From Pontitalea aquivivens (lineage in GTDB: Bacteria; Pseudomonadota; Alphaproteobacteria; Rhodobacterales; Rhodobacteraceae): 64,000 nucleotides of DNA. The notes beneath the pieces are model-generated. The model made no database searches, was not told where the DNA came from, and worked only from the letters and a program-made list of their open reading frames with translations. Position 1 is the first letter of the stretch. Every line of letters begins with the position of its first letter. The position numbers and the translations under genes are program-made. Where the stretch lies: contig NZ_JBKFEY010000002.1 in assembly GCF_046507575.1 (NCBI RefSeq), forward strand, positions 186,001 to 250,000, written 5' to 3'. Of the stretch, positions 15,173 through 23,858 are shown piece after piece.

Positions 15173-17320
15173 ATGTTCAATATCACCAGGAAATCGATCC
15201 AGTGGGGCGAAGAAACGCTGACGCTGGAAACCGGCAAGGTCGCCCGTCAGGCGGACGGTTCGGTCATCGCGACGCTGGGGGAAACCTCGGTCATGGCCAA
15301 CGTGACATTCGCGAAAGAAGCGAAGCCGGGGCAGGATTTCTTCCCGCTGACCGTTCATTACCAGGAAAAATACTATGCCGCCGGCAAGATCCCGGGCGGC
15401 TTTTTCAAGCGTGAGGCGCGCCCGTCCGAAAAAGAGACGCTGACCTCGCGTCTGATCGACCGTCCGATCCGCCCGCTGTTCGTCGATGGCTTCAAGCACG
15501 AAGTGCTGGTGATGTGCACCGTCCTGAGCCATGACCTTGAAAATGAACCCGATATCGTGGCGATGATTGCCGCCTCGGCCGCGCTGACGGTTTCGGGCGT
15601 GCCGTTCATGGGCCCGATCGGTGCCGCGCGCGTGGGCTTTGCCAACGGCGAATATGTGCTGAACCCTGCCGTCGACGACATGCAGAAGCTGCGCGAAAAC
15701 CCTGAACAGCGGCTGGATCTGGTCATCGCCGGCACCAAGGACGCGGTGATGATGGTCGAATCCGAAGCCTATGAGCTTTCGGAAGCCGAGATGCTGGGCG
15801 CCGTGAAGTTCGGCCATGAGGCGATGCAGCCGGTGATCGACCTGATCATCGATTTCGCCGAAGACTGCGCGAAAGAGCCCTTTGACTTCACCCCGCCGGA
15901 TTATTCGGCGCTGTATGCCAAGGTGAAGGCCGCGGGCGAGGCGCAGATGCGCGCCGCCTTTGCGATCAAGGACAAGCAAGAGCGTCAGAACGCCATTTCG
16001 GCGGCCCGCGATGCGGTCAAGGCCGCGCTGTCCGATGAGGAACTGGCCGACATCAACCTGGGTTCGGCCTTCAAGAAGCTGGAATCGTCGATCCTGCGCG
16101 GCGACATCATCAACGGTGGCGCGCGCATCGACGGGCGCGACAACCGCACCGTGCGCCCGATCGTGTCGGAAGTGGGGATCCTGCCGCGCACCCACGGTTC
16201 GGCGCTGTTCACCCGTGGTGAGACGCAGGGCCTTGTCGTGACCACGCTGGGCACCGGCGATGACGAACAGATCATCGACGCGCTGCATGGCAACAGCCGT
16301 TCGAACTTTCTGCTGCACTACAACTTCCCGCCCTATTCGGTGGGCGAGGTTGGCCGCGTGGGTTCGCCCGGTCGCCGCGAAATCGGCCATGGCAAGCTTG
16401 CCTGGCGCGCGCTGCAGGCGGTTTTGCCGGCGGCGACCGATTTCCCCTACACGATCCGCGTCGTGTCCGAGATCACGGAATCGAACGGCTCGTCCTCGAT
16501 GGCGTCGGTCTGCGGCGGGTCGCTGTCGATGATGGATGCGGGCGTGCCGCTGAAGGCGCCGGTCGCGGGTGTGGCCATGGGCCTGATCCTTGAAGAAGAC
16601 GGCCGCTACGCCGTTCTCACCGACATTCTCGGCGATGAGGATCACCTGGGCGATATGGACTTCAAGGTGGCCGGCACCGCCGAGGGCATCACCAGCCTGC
16701 AGATGGACATCAAGGTCGCGGGCATCACCCCCGCGATCATGGAACAGGCGCTTGCGCAAGCCAAGGATGGCCGGATGCACATCCTGGGCGAGATGAACAA
16801 GGCGCTGTCCGCCGGCCGTCAGGAATTCTCGGCCCATGCGCCGCGGATCGAGACGATGACGATCCCGACCGACAAGATCCGCGAAGTGATCGGCTCGGGC
16901 GGCAAGGTCATCCGCGAGATCGTCGAGGTTTCGGGCGCCAAGGTCGACATCAACGACGACGGCGTGATCAAGATCGCCTCGGCCAATGCCGATTCCATCA
17001 AGAAGGCCTATGACATGATCTATTCGATCGTGGCAGAGCCGGAAGAAGGCAAGATCTACACCGGCAAGGTGGTGAAACTGGTCGATTTCGGTGCCTTCGT
17101 GAACTTTTTCGGCAAACGCGACGGTCTGGTCCATGTGTCCCAGATCGCCAACAAGCGGCTGAACCACCCGAACGAACTGCTGAAGGAAGGGCAGGAAGTG
17201 AAGGTCAAGCTTCTGGGCTTTGACGACCGTGGCAAGGTGCGCCTTGGCATGAAGATGGTCGATCAGGAGACCGGCGAAGAGATCGCCCCCGAGAAGAAAG
17301 AGGAATCGGCGGAAGGCTGA
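15173..17320 (+). CDS. pnp: Polyribonucleotide nucleotidyltransferase (PNPase)
   Basis: PNPase is a trimeric 3'-5' phosphorolytic exoribonuclease of RNA turnover. The 715-residue protein has two RNase PH-like domains (FFKREARPSEKETLTSRLIDRPIRPLF region; DGRDNRTVRPIVSEVG region), an alpha linker, a KH domain near residue 562 (DKIREVIGSGGKVIREI) and an S1 domain from about 626 (GKVVKLVDFGAFVNF). The start is preceded by AGGAAAAG. The 140-bp leader after the rpsO terminator holds a GC-rich hairpin but no obvious second promoter; PNPase leaders are often RNase III targets, which the sequence alone cannot show. Confidence 0.99.
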   Translation: MFNITRKSIQWGEETLTLETGKVARQADGSVIATLGETSVMANVTFAKEAKPGQDFFPLTVHYQEKYYAAGKIPGGFFKREARPSEKETLTSRLIDRPIRPLFVDGFKHEVLVMCTVLSHDLENEPDIVAMIAASAALTVSGVPFMGPIGAARVGFANGEYVLNPAVDDMQKLRENPEQRLDLVIAGTKDAVMMVESEAYELSEAEMLGAVKFGHEAMQPVIDLIIDFAEDCAKEPFDFTPPDYSALYAKVKAAGEAQMRAAFAIKDKQERQNAISAARDAVKAALSDEELADINLGSAFKKLESSILRGDIINGGARIDGRDNRTVRPIVSEVGILPRTHGSALFTRGETQGLVVTTLGTGDDEQIIDALHGNSRSNFLLHYNFPPYSVGEVGRVGSPGRREIGHGKLAWRALQAVLPAATDFPYTIRVVSEITESNGSSSMASVCGGSLSMMDAGVPLKAPVAGVAMGLILEEDGRYAVLTDILGDEDHLGDMDFKVAGTAEGITSLQMDIKVAGITPAIMEQALAQAKDGRMHILGEMNKALSAGRQEFSAHAPRIETMTIPTDKIREVIGSGGKVIREIVEVSGAKVDINDDGVIKIASANADSIKKAYDMIYSIVAEPEEGKIYTGKVVKLVDFGAFVNFFGKRDGLVHVSQIANKRLNHPNELLKEGQEVKVKLLGFDDRGKVRLGMKMVDQETGEEIAPEKKEESAEG

Positions 17321-17339
17321 GCTTTCCGGTCCAGCCTTG

Positions 17340-17374
17340 ACGGCAGCCCCCGCACTTGCGGCCGGGGCTGCCGT
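17340..17374 (+). terminator. Hairpin after pnp, possible terminator
   Basis: ACGGCAGCCCC (17340-17350) pairs perfectly with GGGGCTGCCGT (17364-17374), an 11-bp stem with a 13-base loop that starts 19 bases after the pnp stop. The following ATTGAATAA is AT-rich but has no run of T, so termination may be partial. Confidence 0.6.
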
Positions 17375-17409
17375 ATTGAATAACCGAATTTCCTGAAGGC
17401 TGGGAAGAC

Positions 17410-18102
17410 ATGTCAGATATTCCGACCACCTACACGTTCTATCAAAGCAATGTCGATCGCAGGATCGTCGAGGCTCAGGCCTCGGTTTTTGCGCATCTGG
17501 GAATCCCGCTTGTGCAGCAGCTGGACGATTCGCTTGATCATGCCGGATGGCTGACCAGGATCATGCGCGACGACAGCCTTGGAAACCTTGCCGTAGTTGC
17601 CGATATCGACGCCTTCCCGCTTTGCCTGGCGGGATACCGGCGGCTGACCGATGCCGCCATGGGCGGCAGCGTTTCCGGGCTGGCGCAGGTTGCCAATCAC
17701 AAGAACCCCGATCACATCTATGCCGCGCCGATGTTCCTGTCGGTCAGGCGCGACATCTACAAGCAGGCCGGTGCCCCGGACATGAGCCGGACGAACCGCT
17801 CGGATGTTGCCCAGATCCTGACCCTCCGCGCCGAAGAGGCAGGGATTCCGGTGTCGCTGATCTGGCCGAAATTCTCCATCTCTCCGCGCTGGAGCCTGGC
17901 CCAGTATGGCGTTTACGGGATCGGCACCTTCTACGGAGAGAACGAATTCTTCCACCTGTTCGAGGCGCGCAGGCAGCAATCCATGGAACTGTTCCTGGCG
18001 GTCGCCGAAGGGGTTCTTGCGGGGCGCCATGATTTCGACCGTTATTTGGCGATCCTTGATCTGGTGCCGCCGAAGCGGAAGAAATTTCTTGGATTGTTCT
18101 GA
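17410..18102 (+). CDS. Unknown protein, possible glycosyltransferase-like, paired with a GT25 gene
   Basis: I do not recognise this 230-residue soluble protein. It has no signal peptide or membrane segment. Residues 61-70 read AVVADIDAFP, a hydrophobic strand ending in a DxD-type acidic motif as in GT-A glycosyltransferases; the middle has FLSVRRDIYKQAG and the end a basic PPKRKKFLGLF. Base composition looks somewhat less GC-rich than the neighbours. It overlaps the GT25 gene in TGATG form, so the two are translationally coupled, which suggests a joint role in surface glycan modification. That role is inference only. Confidence 0.7.
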   Translation: MSDIPTTYTFYQSNVDRRIVEAQASVFAHLGIPLVQQLDDSLDHAGWLTRIMRDDSLGNLAVVADIDAFPLCLAGYRRLTDAAMGGSVSGLAQVANHKNPDHIYAAPMFLSVRRDIYKQAGAPDMSRTNRSDVAQILTLRAEEAGIPVSLIWPKFSISPRWSLAQYGVYGIGTFYGENEFFHLFEARRQQSMELFLAVAEGVLAGRHDFDRYLAILDLVPPKRKKFLGLF

Positions 18103-18872
18103 TGGCGCCGGTTCCGGTTTTCGTCATCAACCTTGATGGGTCCGACGACCGGCTGGCCTCGGCCTCGGCCCAGCTCGGGGCGGCGGGGCTCGCGTTCGAG
18201 CGCCTGCCCGCCTTCGACGGGCGCAGTTTGCGCCCGGAGGAGTTCCCCGATTACGATGCCCGCGCCGCGCAGCGATACATGGGCCGGCCCCTGCGGGGGG
18301 GCGAGATCGGCTGCTATCTCAGCCATCTGCGGGCCGCCCGGCGGGTGGCCGAGGGTGCAGCGCCCTTCGGCATCGTGCTGGAAGATGACATGGAGCTGGT
18401 TTCCGGTGCCGCGGAAATCCTTGCGCAGATGATCGGCTGGCTTTCGGCCCGCCCGATCGACTGGGATCTGGTCAATCTTGGCCCGAACAAACACAAGATC
18501 TATACGCCGCTGGCCCATTTCGGGGACCCGCAGGCCGGGCATGCGCTTACCCGCGCGCATTATTTTCCGATGATGACCTCGGGTCTCTTGTGGTCGCGGA
18601 AGGGGGCGCAGGCCTTCGTTGCCGGGCACGGGCGTATCTTCGCGCCGGTCGACAATTATTTCCGCCACTGGCTGACCCGCAGCGACCGGGGGCTTGCGGT
18701 CTGGCCGCCGATCGTGCGCACGACGGGGGTGGAAAGCGACATTTTCGCGGGCAATGTCAGCCGCTCGCGCGAGGGGCGCCATCCGCTTTACGGGCTGATC
18801 AAGCAAAGGTGGTTGATGACGGACAAGATCCTGGCCCGCTGGCACAAGCATGCCTTCCGGCGGCAAACGTGA
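18102..18872 (+). CDS. Glycosyltransferase family 25 protein
   Basis: The 256-residue protein has the GT25 pattern: VFVINLDGSDDRL at the N-terminus, GGEIGCYLSHLRAARRV (residues 67-83) and the donor/metal-binding LEDDMEL (93-99). Family members add sugars, often galactose, to lipooligosaccharide in the cytoplasm. The start ATG overlaps the stop of the unknown gene upstream by one base, and a strong terminator begins directly at the stop codon. Acceptor and sugar are unknown. Confidence 0.9.
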   Translation: MAPVPVFVINLDGSDDRLASASAQLGAAGLAFERLPAFDGRSLRPEEFPDYDARAAQRYMGRPLRGGEIGCYLSHLRAARRVAEGAAPFGIVLEDDMELVSGAAEILAQMIGWLSARPIDWDLVNLGPNKHKIYTPLAHFGDPQAGHALTRAHYFPMMTSGLLWSRKGAQAFVAGHGRIFAPVDNYFRHWLTRSDRGLAVWPPIVRTTGVESDIFAGNVSRSREGRHPLYGLIKQRWLMTDKILARWHKHAFRRQT

Positions 18873-18897
18873 AAGGCCCGGCAAACGCCGGGCCTTT
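18872..18897. terminator. Bidirectional terminator between the GT25 gene and the peroxiredoxin gene
   Basis: AAAGGCCCGGC (18872-18882), an AAAC loop and GCCGGGCCTTT (18887-18897) form a perfect 11-bp stem followed by T on the plus strand and preceded by A residues, so it can serve both convergent genes. Confidence 0.9.
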
Positions 18898-18916
18898 TGC
18901 ATTTCCGCGCCGCCTT

Positions 18917-19573
18917 TCAGGCCGGGCGCTTGACGGTGCGCAGGTAGGGCAGTTTCACGTCCACCTCTCCGAAGCGCGCCTTTGCATCCTCGGTCGAGAC
19001 CGAAAGCGCCACGATCACGTCCTGACCGGGCACCCAGTTGGCCGGGGTGGCGAAGGGGGCGTTGTCGGTGGCCTGCACCGCGTCCAGCGCGCGCAGGATT
19101 TCCGCAAAGTTGCGGCCCACCGACATCGGGTAGGTCATCGTCAGGCGTACCTTCTTGTCGGGGCCGATGATATAGACGGTGCGCACCGTGGCGGTGTTCG
19201 CGGGCGTGCGCCCCTCGGTCGGCAGGTAGTATTCGGCGGGCAGCATGTCGAAGGCCTTGGCCACCGTCAGGCTGGTGTCGTCGATGATCGGGAAATCCGC
19301 CGGCGCGCCGCCAAAGGCTTCAATGTCGCGCTTCCATTTCTGGTGATCCGCGACCGAATCGACCGATACGCCCACAACCTTGGTGTTGCGCCTGGCCCAT
19401 TCACCGGCCAGCTGTGCCACGGCGCCGAATTCGGTGGTGCAGACCGGGGTAAAGTCGCGCGGGTGGCTGAAAATGATCGCATAGCTGTCGCCGATCCAGT
19501 CATGGAACCGGATCTGACCTGCGGTCGAGTCGGCGGTGAAGTCGGGGGCGATGTCGTTGATGCGCAGGCCCAT
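18917..19573 (-). CDS. Peroxiredoxin, 1-Cys (Prx6) type
   Basis: The 218-residue enzyme has the peroxidatic motif HPRDFTPVCTTEFG with Cys45 and Thr42, and the extended C-terminal domain of the Prx6 class (YPMSVGRNFAEILRALDAVQ, PANWVPGQDV). No second conserved cysteine is evident, consistent with a 1-Cys mechanism. It reduces hydroperoxides in the cytoplasm. It is divergent from an aldehyde dehydrogenase gene; the 185-bp region between them carries two inverted repeats that could be regulator sites. Confidence 0.95.
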   Translation of the reverse strand: MGLRINDIAPDFTADSTAGQIRFHDWIGDSYAIIFSHPRDFTPVCTTEFGAVAQLAGEWARRNTKVVGVSVDSVADHQKWKRDIEAFGGAPADFPIIDDTSLTVAKAFDMLPAEYYLPTEGRTPANTATVRTVYIIGPDKKVRLTMTYPMSVGRNFAEILRALDAVQATDNAPFATPANWVPGQDVIVALSVSTEDAKARFGEVDVKLPYLRTVKRPA

Positions 19574-19626
19574 GGTGGTCTCCTTACCTGGATGGTTCGG
19601 GCCCTACTTAAGGGGTGAAGAACAAA

Positions 19627-19670
19627 ATTGCATCCCACTGCATTGTGGCGGCTTGAAAATGGGATGAAAT
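19627..19670. promoter_or_regulatory. Imperfect inverted repeat upstream of peroxiredoxin and ALDH genes
   Basis: ATTGCATCCCA (19627-19637) and TGGGATGAAAT (19660-19670) match as reverse complements at 10 of 11 positions, 22 bases apart. ATTGCATCC occurs again at 19710-19718. The layout fits a dimeric regulator binding between the divergent genes. Confidence 0.45.
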
Positions 19671-19686
19671 AGCGCCCTGCCGTTGC

Positions 19687-19732
19687 CATCCGAAACAATG
19701 TTCTCGTGCATTGCATCCGCCCGTTTCGGATG
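19687..19732. promoter_or_regulatory. Perfect 10-bp inverted repeat upstream of the ALDH gene
   Basis: CATCCGAAAC (19687-19696) and GTTTCGGATG (19723-19732) are perfect reverse complements 26 bases apart, ending 26 bp before the ALDH start. In RNA this would be a leader stem; in DNA a candidate operator. Confidence 0.5.
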
Positions 19733-19758
19733 CCACCTTGCCGCAAACGGAGGCTGGA

Positions 19759-21195
19759 ATGATTTTCAAGCGTGATTTCTACATTGACGGCAGGTGGATC
19801 ACCCCGGCGGCCGCGCGCGATCATCAGGTGATCGACCCCTCGACCGAAGAACCCTGTGCGGTGATCTCGCTGGGCGATGCGGCCGATACCGATGCGGCGG
19901 TGGCCGCGGCCAAGGCGGCGTTGCCGGCCTGGGCGCTGACCGACCCGGCAGGGCGGCTGGCATGCGTCGAACGCATCCTGCAGATCTATCGCGCCCGCGC
20001 CGAGGATATGGCCCAGGCGATCAGCCTGGAAATGGGGGCGCCGGTAGATCTGGCGCGGTCCGCACAGGTTGAGGCCGGGGCAAGCCACATCCAGAACTTC
20101 ATCACCGCCTTCCGCGACTTTCGGTTTCTGCGCCCGCTGGGCCCGCATGCCCCCGGCGCGATGATCGCGATGGAGCCGGTGGGCGTGGTCGGCCTGATCA
20201 CGCCGTGGAACTGGCCGATGAACCAGGTCACGCTGAAGGTGATCCCGGCGCTGCTGGCGGGCTGCACCATGGTGCTGAAACCGTCCGAAGAATCGCCACT
20301 GTCCTCGCTGCTGTTCGCGGAAATCATCGATGCGGCGGGCGTGCCGGCGGGTGTGTTCAACCTGGTGAACGGCGATGGCATGGGGGTCGGCACGCAGCTG
20401 TCCACCCACCCGGATGTCGAGATGATTTCTTTCACCGGATCGACCCGCGCGGGCATCGCGATCAGCAAGGCCGCTGCGGATACGCTGAAACGCGTCTGCC
20501 TGGAATTGGGCGGCAAGGGTGCGAACCTGATTTTCGCCGATGCCGACGACAAGGCGGTGCAGCGTGGCGTGCGGCATTGCTTCAACAATTCGGGCCAGTC
20601 ATGCAATGCGCCGACCCGGATGCTGGTGGAACGCGGTATCTATAACCGCGCGGTGGAAATCGCGCGCGAAACCGCCGAGGCCACCAGTGTCGGCCCGGCA
20701 TCCGAACCCGGGCGGCACATCGGCCCGGTGGTGAACAAGGCGCAGTATGAAAAGATCCAGGGCCTGATCGAAAAGGGCATCGCCGAGGGCGCGCGGCTGG
20801 TCGCGGGCGGCCCGGGGCGGCCCGACGGTCTGAACCGGGGCTTCTTCGTGCGCCCCACGGTCTTTGCCGACTGCACCCCCGACATGACGATCATGCGCGA
20901 GGAAATCTTTGGCCCCGTCCTGTCGATCATGCCCTTCGACACCGAGGAAGAGGCCCTGCGCATCGCCAACGATACGCCTTATGGCCTGACCAACTATGTC
21001 CAAAGCCAGGATGGCGCGCGTCGGAACCGTCTGGCGCGGCTGTTGAAATCCGGCATGGTCGAGATGAACGGCCAAAGCCGGGGCGCGGGCGCGCCCTTCG
21101 GCGGTGTCAGGGCCTCGGGGCGGGCGCGCGAGGGCGGGCATTGGGGGATTGAGGAATTTCTCGACGTCAAGTCGATTTCCGGCTGGGCCGACTGA
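19759..21195 (+). CDS. Aldehyde dehydrogenase family protein
   Basis: From the ATG at 19759, preceded by CGGAGG, the protein has 478 residues, standard for the NAD(P)-dependent ALDH superfamily. The catalytic pair is Glu249 in LELGGKG and Cys282 in NNSGQSCNAPTR; the cofactor region has TPWNWPMNQVTLKVIPALLAG and FTGSTRAG. It oxidises an aldehyde to the acid; the substrate is not evident. Divergence from a peroxiredoxin suggests a role in stress or aldehyde detoxification. An 8-bp stem (21191-21198 with 21235-21242) spans the stop codon and the downstream gap. Confidence 0.95.
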   Translation: MIFKRDFYIDGRWITPAAARDHQVIDPSTEEPCAVISLGDAADTDAAVAAAKAALPAWALTDPAGRLACVERILQIYRARAEDMAQAISLEMGAPVDLARSAQVEAGASHIQNFITAFRDFRFLRPLGPHAPGAMIAMEPVGVVGLITPWNWPMNQVTLKVIPALLAGCTMVLKPSEESPLSSLLFAEIIDAAGVPAGVFNLVNGDGMGVGTQLSTHPDVEMISFTGSTRAGIAISKAAADTLKRVCLELGGKGANLIFADADDKAVQRGVRHCFNNSGQSCNAPTRMLVERGIYNRAVEIARETAEATSVGPASEPGRHIGPVVNKAQYEKIQGLIEKGIAEGARLVAGGPGRPDGLNRGFFVRPTVFADCTPDMTIMREEIFGPVLSIMPFDTEEEALRIANDTPYGLTNYVQSQDGARRNRLARLLKSGMVEMNGQSRGAGAPFGGVRASGRAREGGHWGIEEFLDVKSISGWAD

Positions 21196-21258
21196 CGGCA
21201 GCGGGTTGCCCTTGGCCGCGCGGTCCGTCAGTATCGCGCGGCTTTCAAGGAGACTGCC

Positions 21259-22047
21259 ATGACCTTCACCCTCGCCACCTGGAACATCAACTCGGTCCGC
21301 CTGCGCGAGGGGCTGGTGGCGCGCCTTCTGGCCGAAGAGGCGCCCGACATCCTGTGCCTGCAGGAATGCAAGAGCCCGGTGGACAAGATCCCGCTCGATG
21401 CGTTCCGGGCGCTGGGCTACAACTGGATCGTGGCGCGCGGGCAAAAGGGCTATAACGGCGTGGCGATCCTGTCGCGCCTGCCGATCGCCGAGGCGGGGGC
21501 GGGCGATTACGCCGGGCTGGGCCATGCCCGCCATGTGGCCGCGCGGCTGGAAAACGGCGTCACCATCCACAATTTCTATGTCCCCGCGGGCGGCGACATT
21601 CCCGACCGCGAACAGAATGTGAAGTTCGGCCAGAAACTGGACTTCCTGACCCATATGCGTGACGATTTCCACGCCGACCGGCCGCAAAAGGCGATCCTTG
21701 TGGGCGATCTGAACATCGCCCCGCGTGAGGATGACGTCTGGAACCACAAACAATTGCTGAAGATCGTCAGCCACACCCCGATCGAGGTCGAGCATCTGGC
21801 CCAGACCCGGGATGCAGGCCATTTTGTCGACATCACCCGCCAGGACATTCCACAGGGGCTGTTGTATTCGTGGTGGTCCTATCGTTCCCCCGACTGGGAT
21901 GCTGCCGACAAGGGCCGCCGGCTGGATCACATCTGGGCCACGCCCGACATTTCCAGCGCCGCGCATGGTTCACGCGTGTTGCGGGCGGCGCGGGGATGGG
22001 AACAGCCGTCCGATCACGCCCCGGTTTTCGCGACTTTTGATCTCTGA
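21259..22047 (+). CDS. xthA: Exodeoxyribonuclease III (AP endonuclease)
   Basis: A 262-residue endonuclease/exonuclease/phosphatase fold protein. Motifs: TWNINSVRLR at the N-terminus, CLQECK (metal-binding Glu), GDLNIAP, GRRLDHIWATP and the terminal SDHAPVFATF with the catalytic Asp-His. It acts at abasic sites in base excision repair. The start follows CAAGGAGAC. Confidence 0.96.
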   Translation: MTFTLATWNINSVRLREGLVARLLAEEAPDILCLQECKSPVDKIPLDAFRALGYNWIVARGQKGYNGVAILSRLPIAEAGAGDYAGLGHARHVAARLENGVTIHNFYVPAGGDIPDREQNVKFGQKLDFLTHMRDDFHADRPQKAILVGDLNIAPREDDVWNHKQLLKIVSHTPIEVEHLAQTRDAGHFVDITRQDIPQGLLYSWWSYRSPDWDAADKGRRLDHIWATPDISSAAHGSRVLRAARGWEQPSDHAPVFATFDL

Positions 22048-22110
22048 CCCTTGGCGGCGGCGCGGCGCGCGCGCATATAGGGAACAACCGATTTCCAGAG
22101 GAGCCCGAAG

Positions 22111-23010
22111 ATGTTTGGCACCCAAGCACAACCCGCCCATTCCGAACCCGTGAAAGACGTGACCGAAGCCAATTTCATGGACGAGGTGATCGACAAGTCC
22201 ATGACCGTCCCGGTGATCGTGGATTTCTGGGCGCCGTGGTGCGGCCCCTGCCGTCAGCTTGGCCCCGCGCTTGAGGCGGCGGTGAATGACGCCAAGGGCA
22301 AGGTCGTGATGGTCAAGATCAACGTGGACGAAAACCAGATGATCGCGGGTCAGATGCGGGTGCAGTCGATCCCGACGGTCTATGCCTTCTGGCAGGGTCA
22401 GCCGGTCGATGGCTTTCAGGGCGCTTTGCCGGGGTCGGAACTGAAGAAATTCGTTGAAAAGCTGGCCGCTCTGGCCGGTGATGGTGGCCTGGCCGAGGCT
22501 GTCGAGGCCGCCGAGACGATGCTGGCCGAAGGCGCGGCCGTGGATGCCGCCGAAACCTTTGCCGCCATTCTGGGCGAGGATGCGGAAAACGCCGATGCCT
22601 TTGGCGGGCTGGTGCGCGCGCATATCGCACTGGGCAATCTGGATCAGGCCGATGCCTTCCTGGCCGGTGTGCCCGCCAAGATCGCCACCGCCGCCCCGGT
22701 CGAGGCTGCGCGGGCGCAGCTTGCGCTGGCCCGTCAAGCCGCCGAAGCTGGTCCGCTGGGCGAGCTGGAGGCCGCGGTGAATGCCGATCCGGCCAACCAT
22801 CAGGCCCGCTTCGACTATGCCCAGGCTCTGTTCGCCGCGGGGCAGGTCGAACAGGCGGTCGATCAGCTGCTGGACCTGTTCCGCCGCGACCGCGACTGGA
22901 ACGAAGGGGCGGCAAAGACGCAGCTGTTCACCATCTTCGATGCGCTCAAGCCCACCGACCCGATCGTGCAGAAGGGGCGTCGTCGCCTGTCGTCGATGAT
23001 ATTTGCCTAA
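22111..23010 (+). CDS. cnoX: Thioredoxin-TPR co-chaperone CnoX (YbbN-like)
   Basis: The 299-residue protein has an N-terminal thioredoxin domain with an intact WCGPC at residues 43-47 and cis-Pro in SIPTVYAF, then a helical TPR-like C-terminal half (AETMLAEGAAVDAAETFAAILG; ANHQARFDYAQALFAAGQVEQA; LFRRDRDWNEG). In E. coli CnoX the active site is degenerate, whereas Caulobacter CnoX keeps CGPC and reduces mixed disulfides while protecting proteins from chlorine stress; the intact motif here resembles the latter. It is followed closely by a Lon N-domain gene and a Trm112-like gene. Confidence 0.92.
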   Translation: MFGTQAQPAHSEPVKDVTEANFMDEVIDKSMTVPVIVDFWAPWCGPCRQLGPALEAAVNDAKGKVVMVKINVDENQMIAGQMRVQSIPTVYAFWQGQPVDGFQGALPGSELKKFVEKLAALAGDGGLAEAVEAAETMLAEGAAVDAAETFAAILGEDAENADAFGGLVRAHIALGNLDQADAFLAGVPAKIATAAPVEAARAQLALARQAAEAGPLGELEAAVNADPANHQARFDYAQALFAAGQVEQAVDQLLDLFRRDRDWNEGAAKTQLFTIFDALKPTDPIVQKGRRRLSSMIFA

Positions 23011-23037
23011 GGTCGCGTGCGACCTAGGTTCTTGACG

Positions 23038-23676
23038 ATGATAAAGCCCGGCGACCTGCCCGATACCATTCCCTTGTTCCCGTTGACCGGGGCGCTGCTG
23101 TTGCCGCGCGCCCGGTTGCCCCTGCATATCTTCGAACCGCGTTATCTGCAGATGCTGGAAGATTGCATGAAGACCCCCACCCGGCTGATCGGCATGATCC
23201 AGCCGCGCAAGGGCCCGCATGGCGAGGCGCGGATGAACGCCATCGGCTGCGCGGGCCGGTTGACCGGGTTTTCGGAAACCGAGGACGGGCGCTACATGAT
23301 CACCCTCTCGGGTATCTCGCGGTTTCGTCTGATGCGTGAGGTCACCGGCTTTACCCCCTATCTCCGCGCCGAGGTCGGCTGGTCTGATTTCACCCGCGAT
23401 CTGGGCCGGGCCGAAACCGACCCCGGCTTTGATCGCGACGGGTTTCTGGACCTGCTGGGCCGCTATTTCGCCGCGCAGGGCCTTGATACCGACTGGGAGG
23501 CACTGCGCGAGGCCGAAGATGAATTGCTGCTGAATTCGCTGTCGATGATGCTGCCGCTGGAACCCGAGGACAAGCAGGCCCTGCTGGAGGCGCCGGCCCT
23601 GCAGAACCGGCGCGAGACATTGGTGACGCTGCTGGAATTCGCCCTGCATGGCGGTGGGGAAGAGAGGTTGCAGTGA
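23038..23676 (+). CDS. Lon N-terminal substrate-binding domain protein
   Basis: The 212-residue protein matches the LON-N (PUA-like) domain only: DTIPLFPLTGALLLPRARLPLHIFEPRY at the start, GCAGRLTGFSETEDGRYMITLSG in the middle, a helical end. No ATPase or protease domain follows. The ATG at 23038 sits right before the conserved part; a GTG at 23017 would add seven residues. It follows cnoX by 27 bp and overlaps the Trm112-like gene by 4 bases. Probably a client-binding module in proteostasis; its partner is not known. Confidence 0.9.
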   Translation: MIKPGDLPDTIPLFPLTGALLLPRARLPLHIFEPRYLQMLEDCMKTPTRLIGMIQPRKGPHGEARMNAIGCAGRLTGFSETEDGRYMITLSGISRFRLMREVTGFTPYLRAEVGWSDFTRDLGRAETDPGFDRDGFLDLLGRYFAAQGLDTDWEALREAEDELLLNSLSMMLPLEPEDKQALLEAPALQNRRETLVTLLEFALHGGGEERLQ

Positions 23677-23858
23677 CCGATCCGCGACAGCCCTATGACC
23701 GCCGCATGCTGGAGGCGCTGGTCTGCCCGGTCACCCAGACGACGCTACAGTTCGATGCCGACCGGATGGAACTTGTCTCGAAGGCTGCGGGTCTTGCCTA
23801 TCCGATCCGCGGTGGCATCCCGATCATGCTTGAGGATGAGGCCCGCCGCCTGGATTAA
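23673..23858 (+). CDS. Trm112 family (YcaR-like) small protein
   Basis: A 61-residue protein with the Trm112/UPF0434 pattern: RRMLEALVCPVTQTTLQFD, then LAYPIRGGIPIMLEDEARRLD. Only one cysteine remains of the zinc-binding set seen in some members. In eukaryotes and archaea Trm112 activates methyltransferases; in bacteria its role is less clear. The GTG start overlaps the stop of the preceding gene (GTGA), and its TAA overlaps the end of the convergent monooxygenase gene. Confidence 0.9.
   Translation: MTDPRQPYDRRMLEALVCPVTQTTLQFDADRMELVSKAAGLAYPIRGGIPIMLEDEARRLD

Noticed and set aside
17410..18872. Genomic island with the glycosyltransferase pair
   Set aside because: Only two genes, no integrase, tRNA or direct repeats at the borders, and core genes on both sides; the composition shift is slight.
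21191..21242. 8-bp inverted repeat (ACTGACGG/CCGTCAGT) around the ALDH stop as a terminator
   Set aside because: The loop is 36 bases and no T run follows, so termination is not supported.
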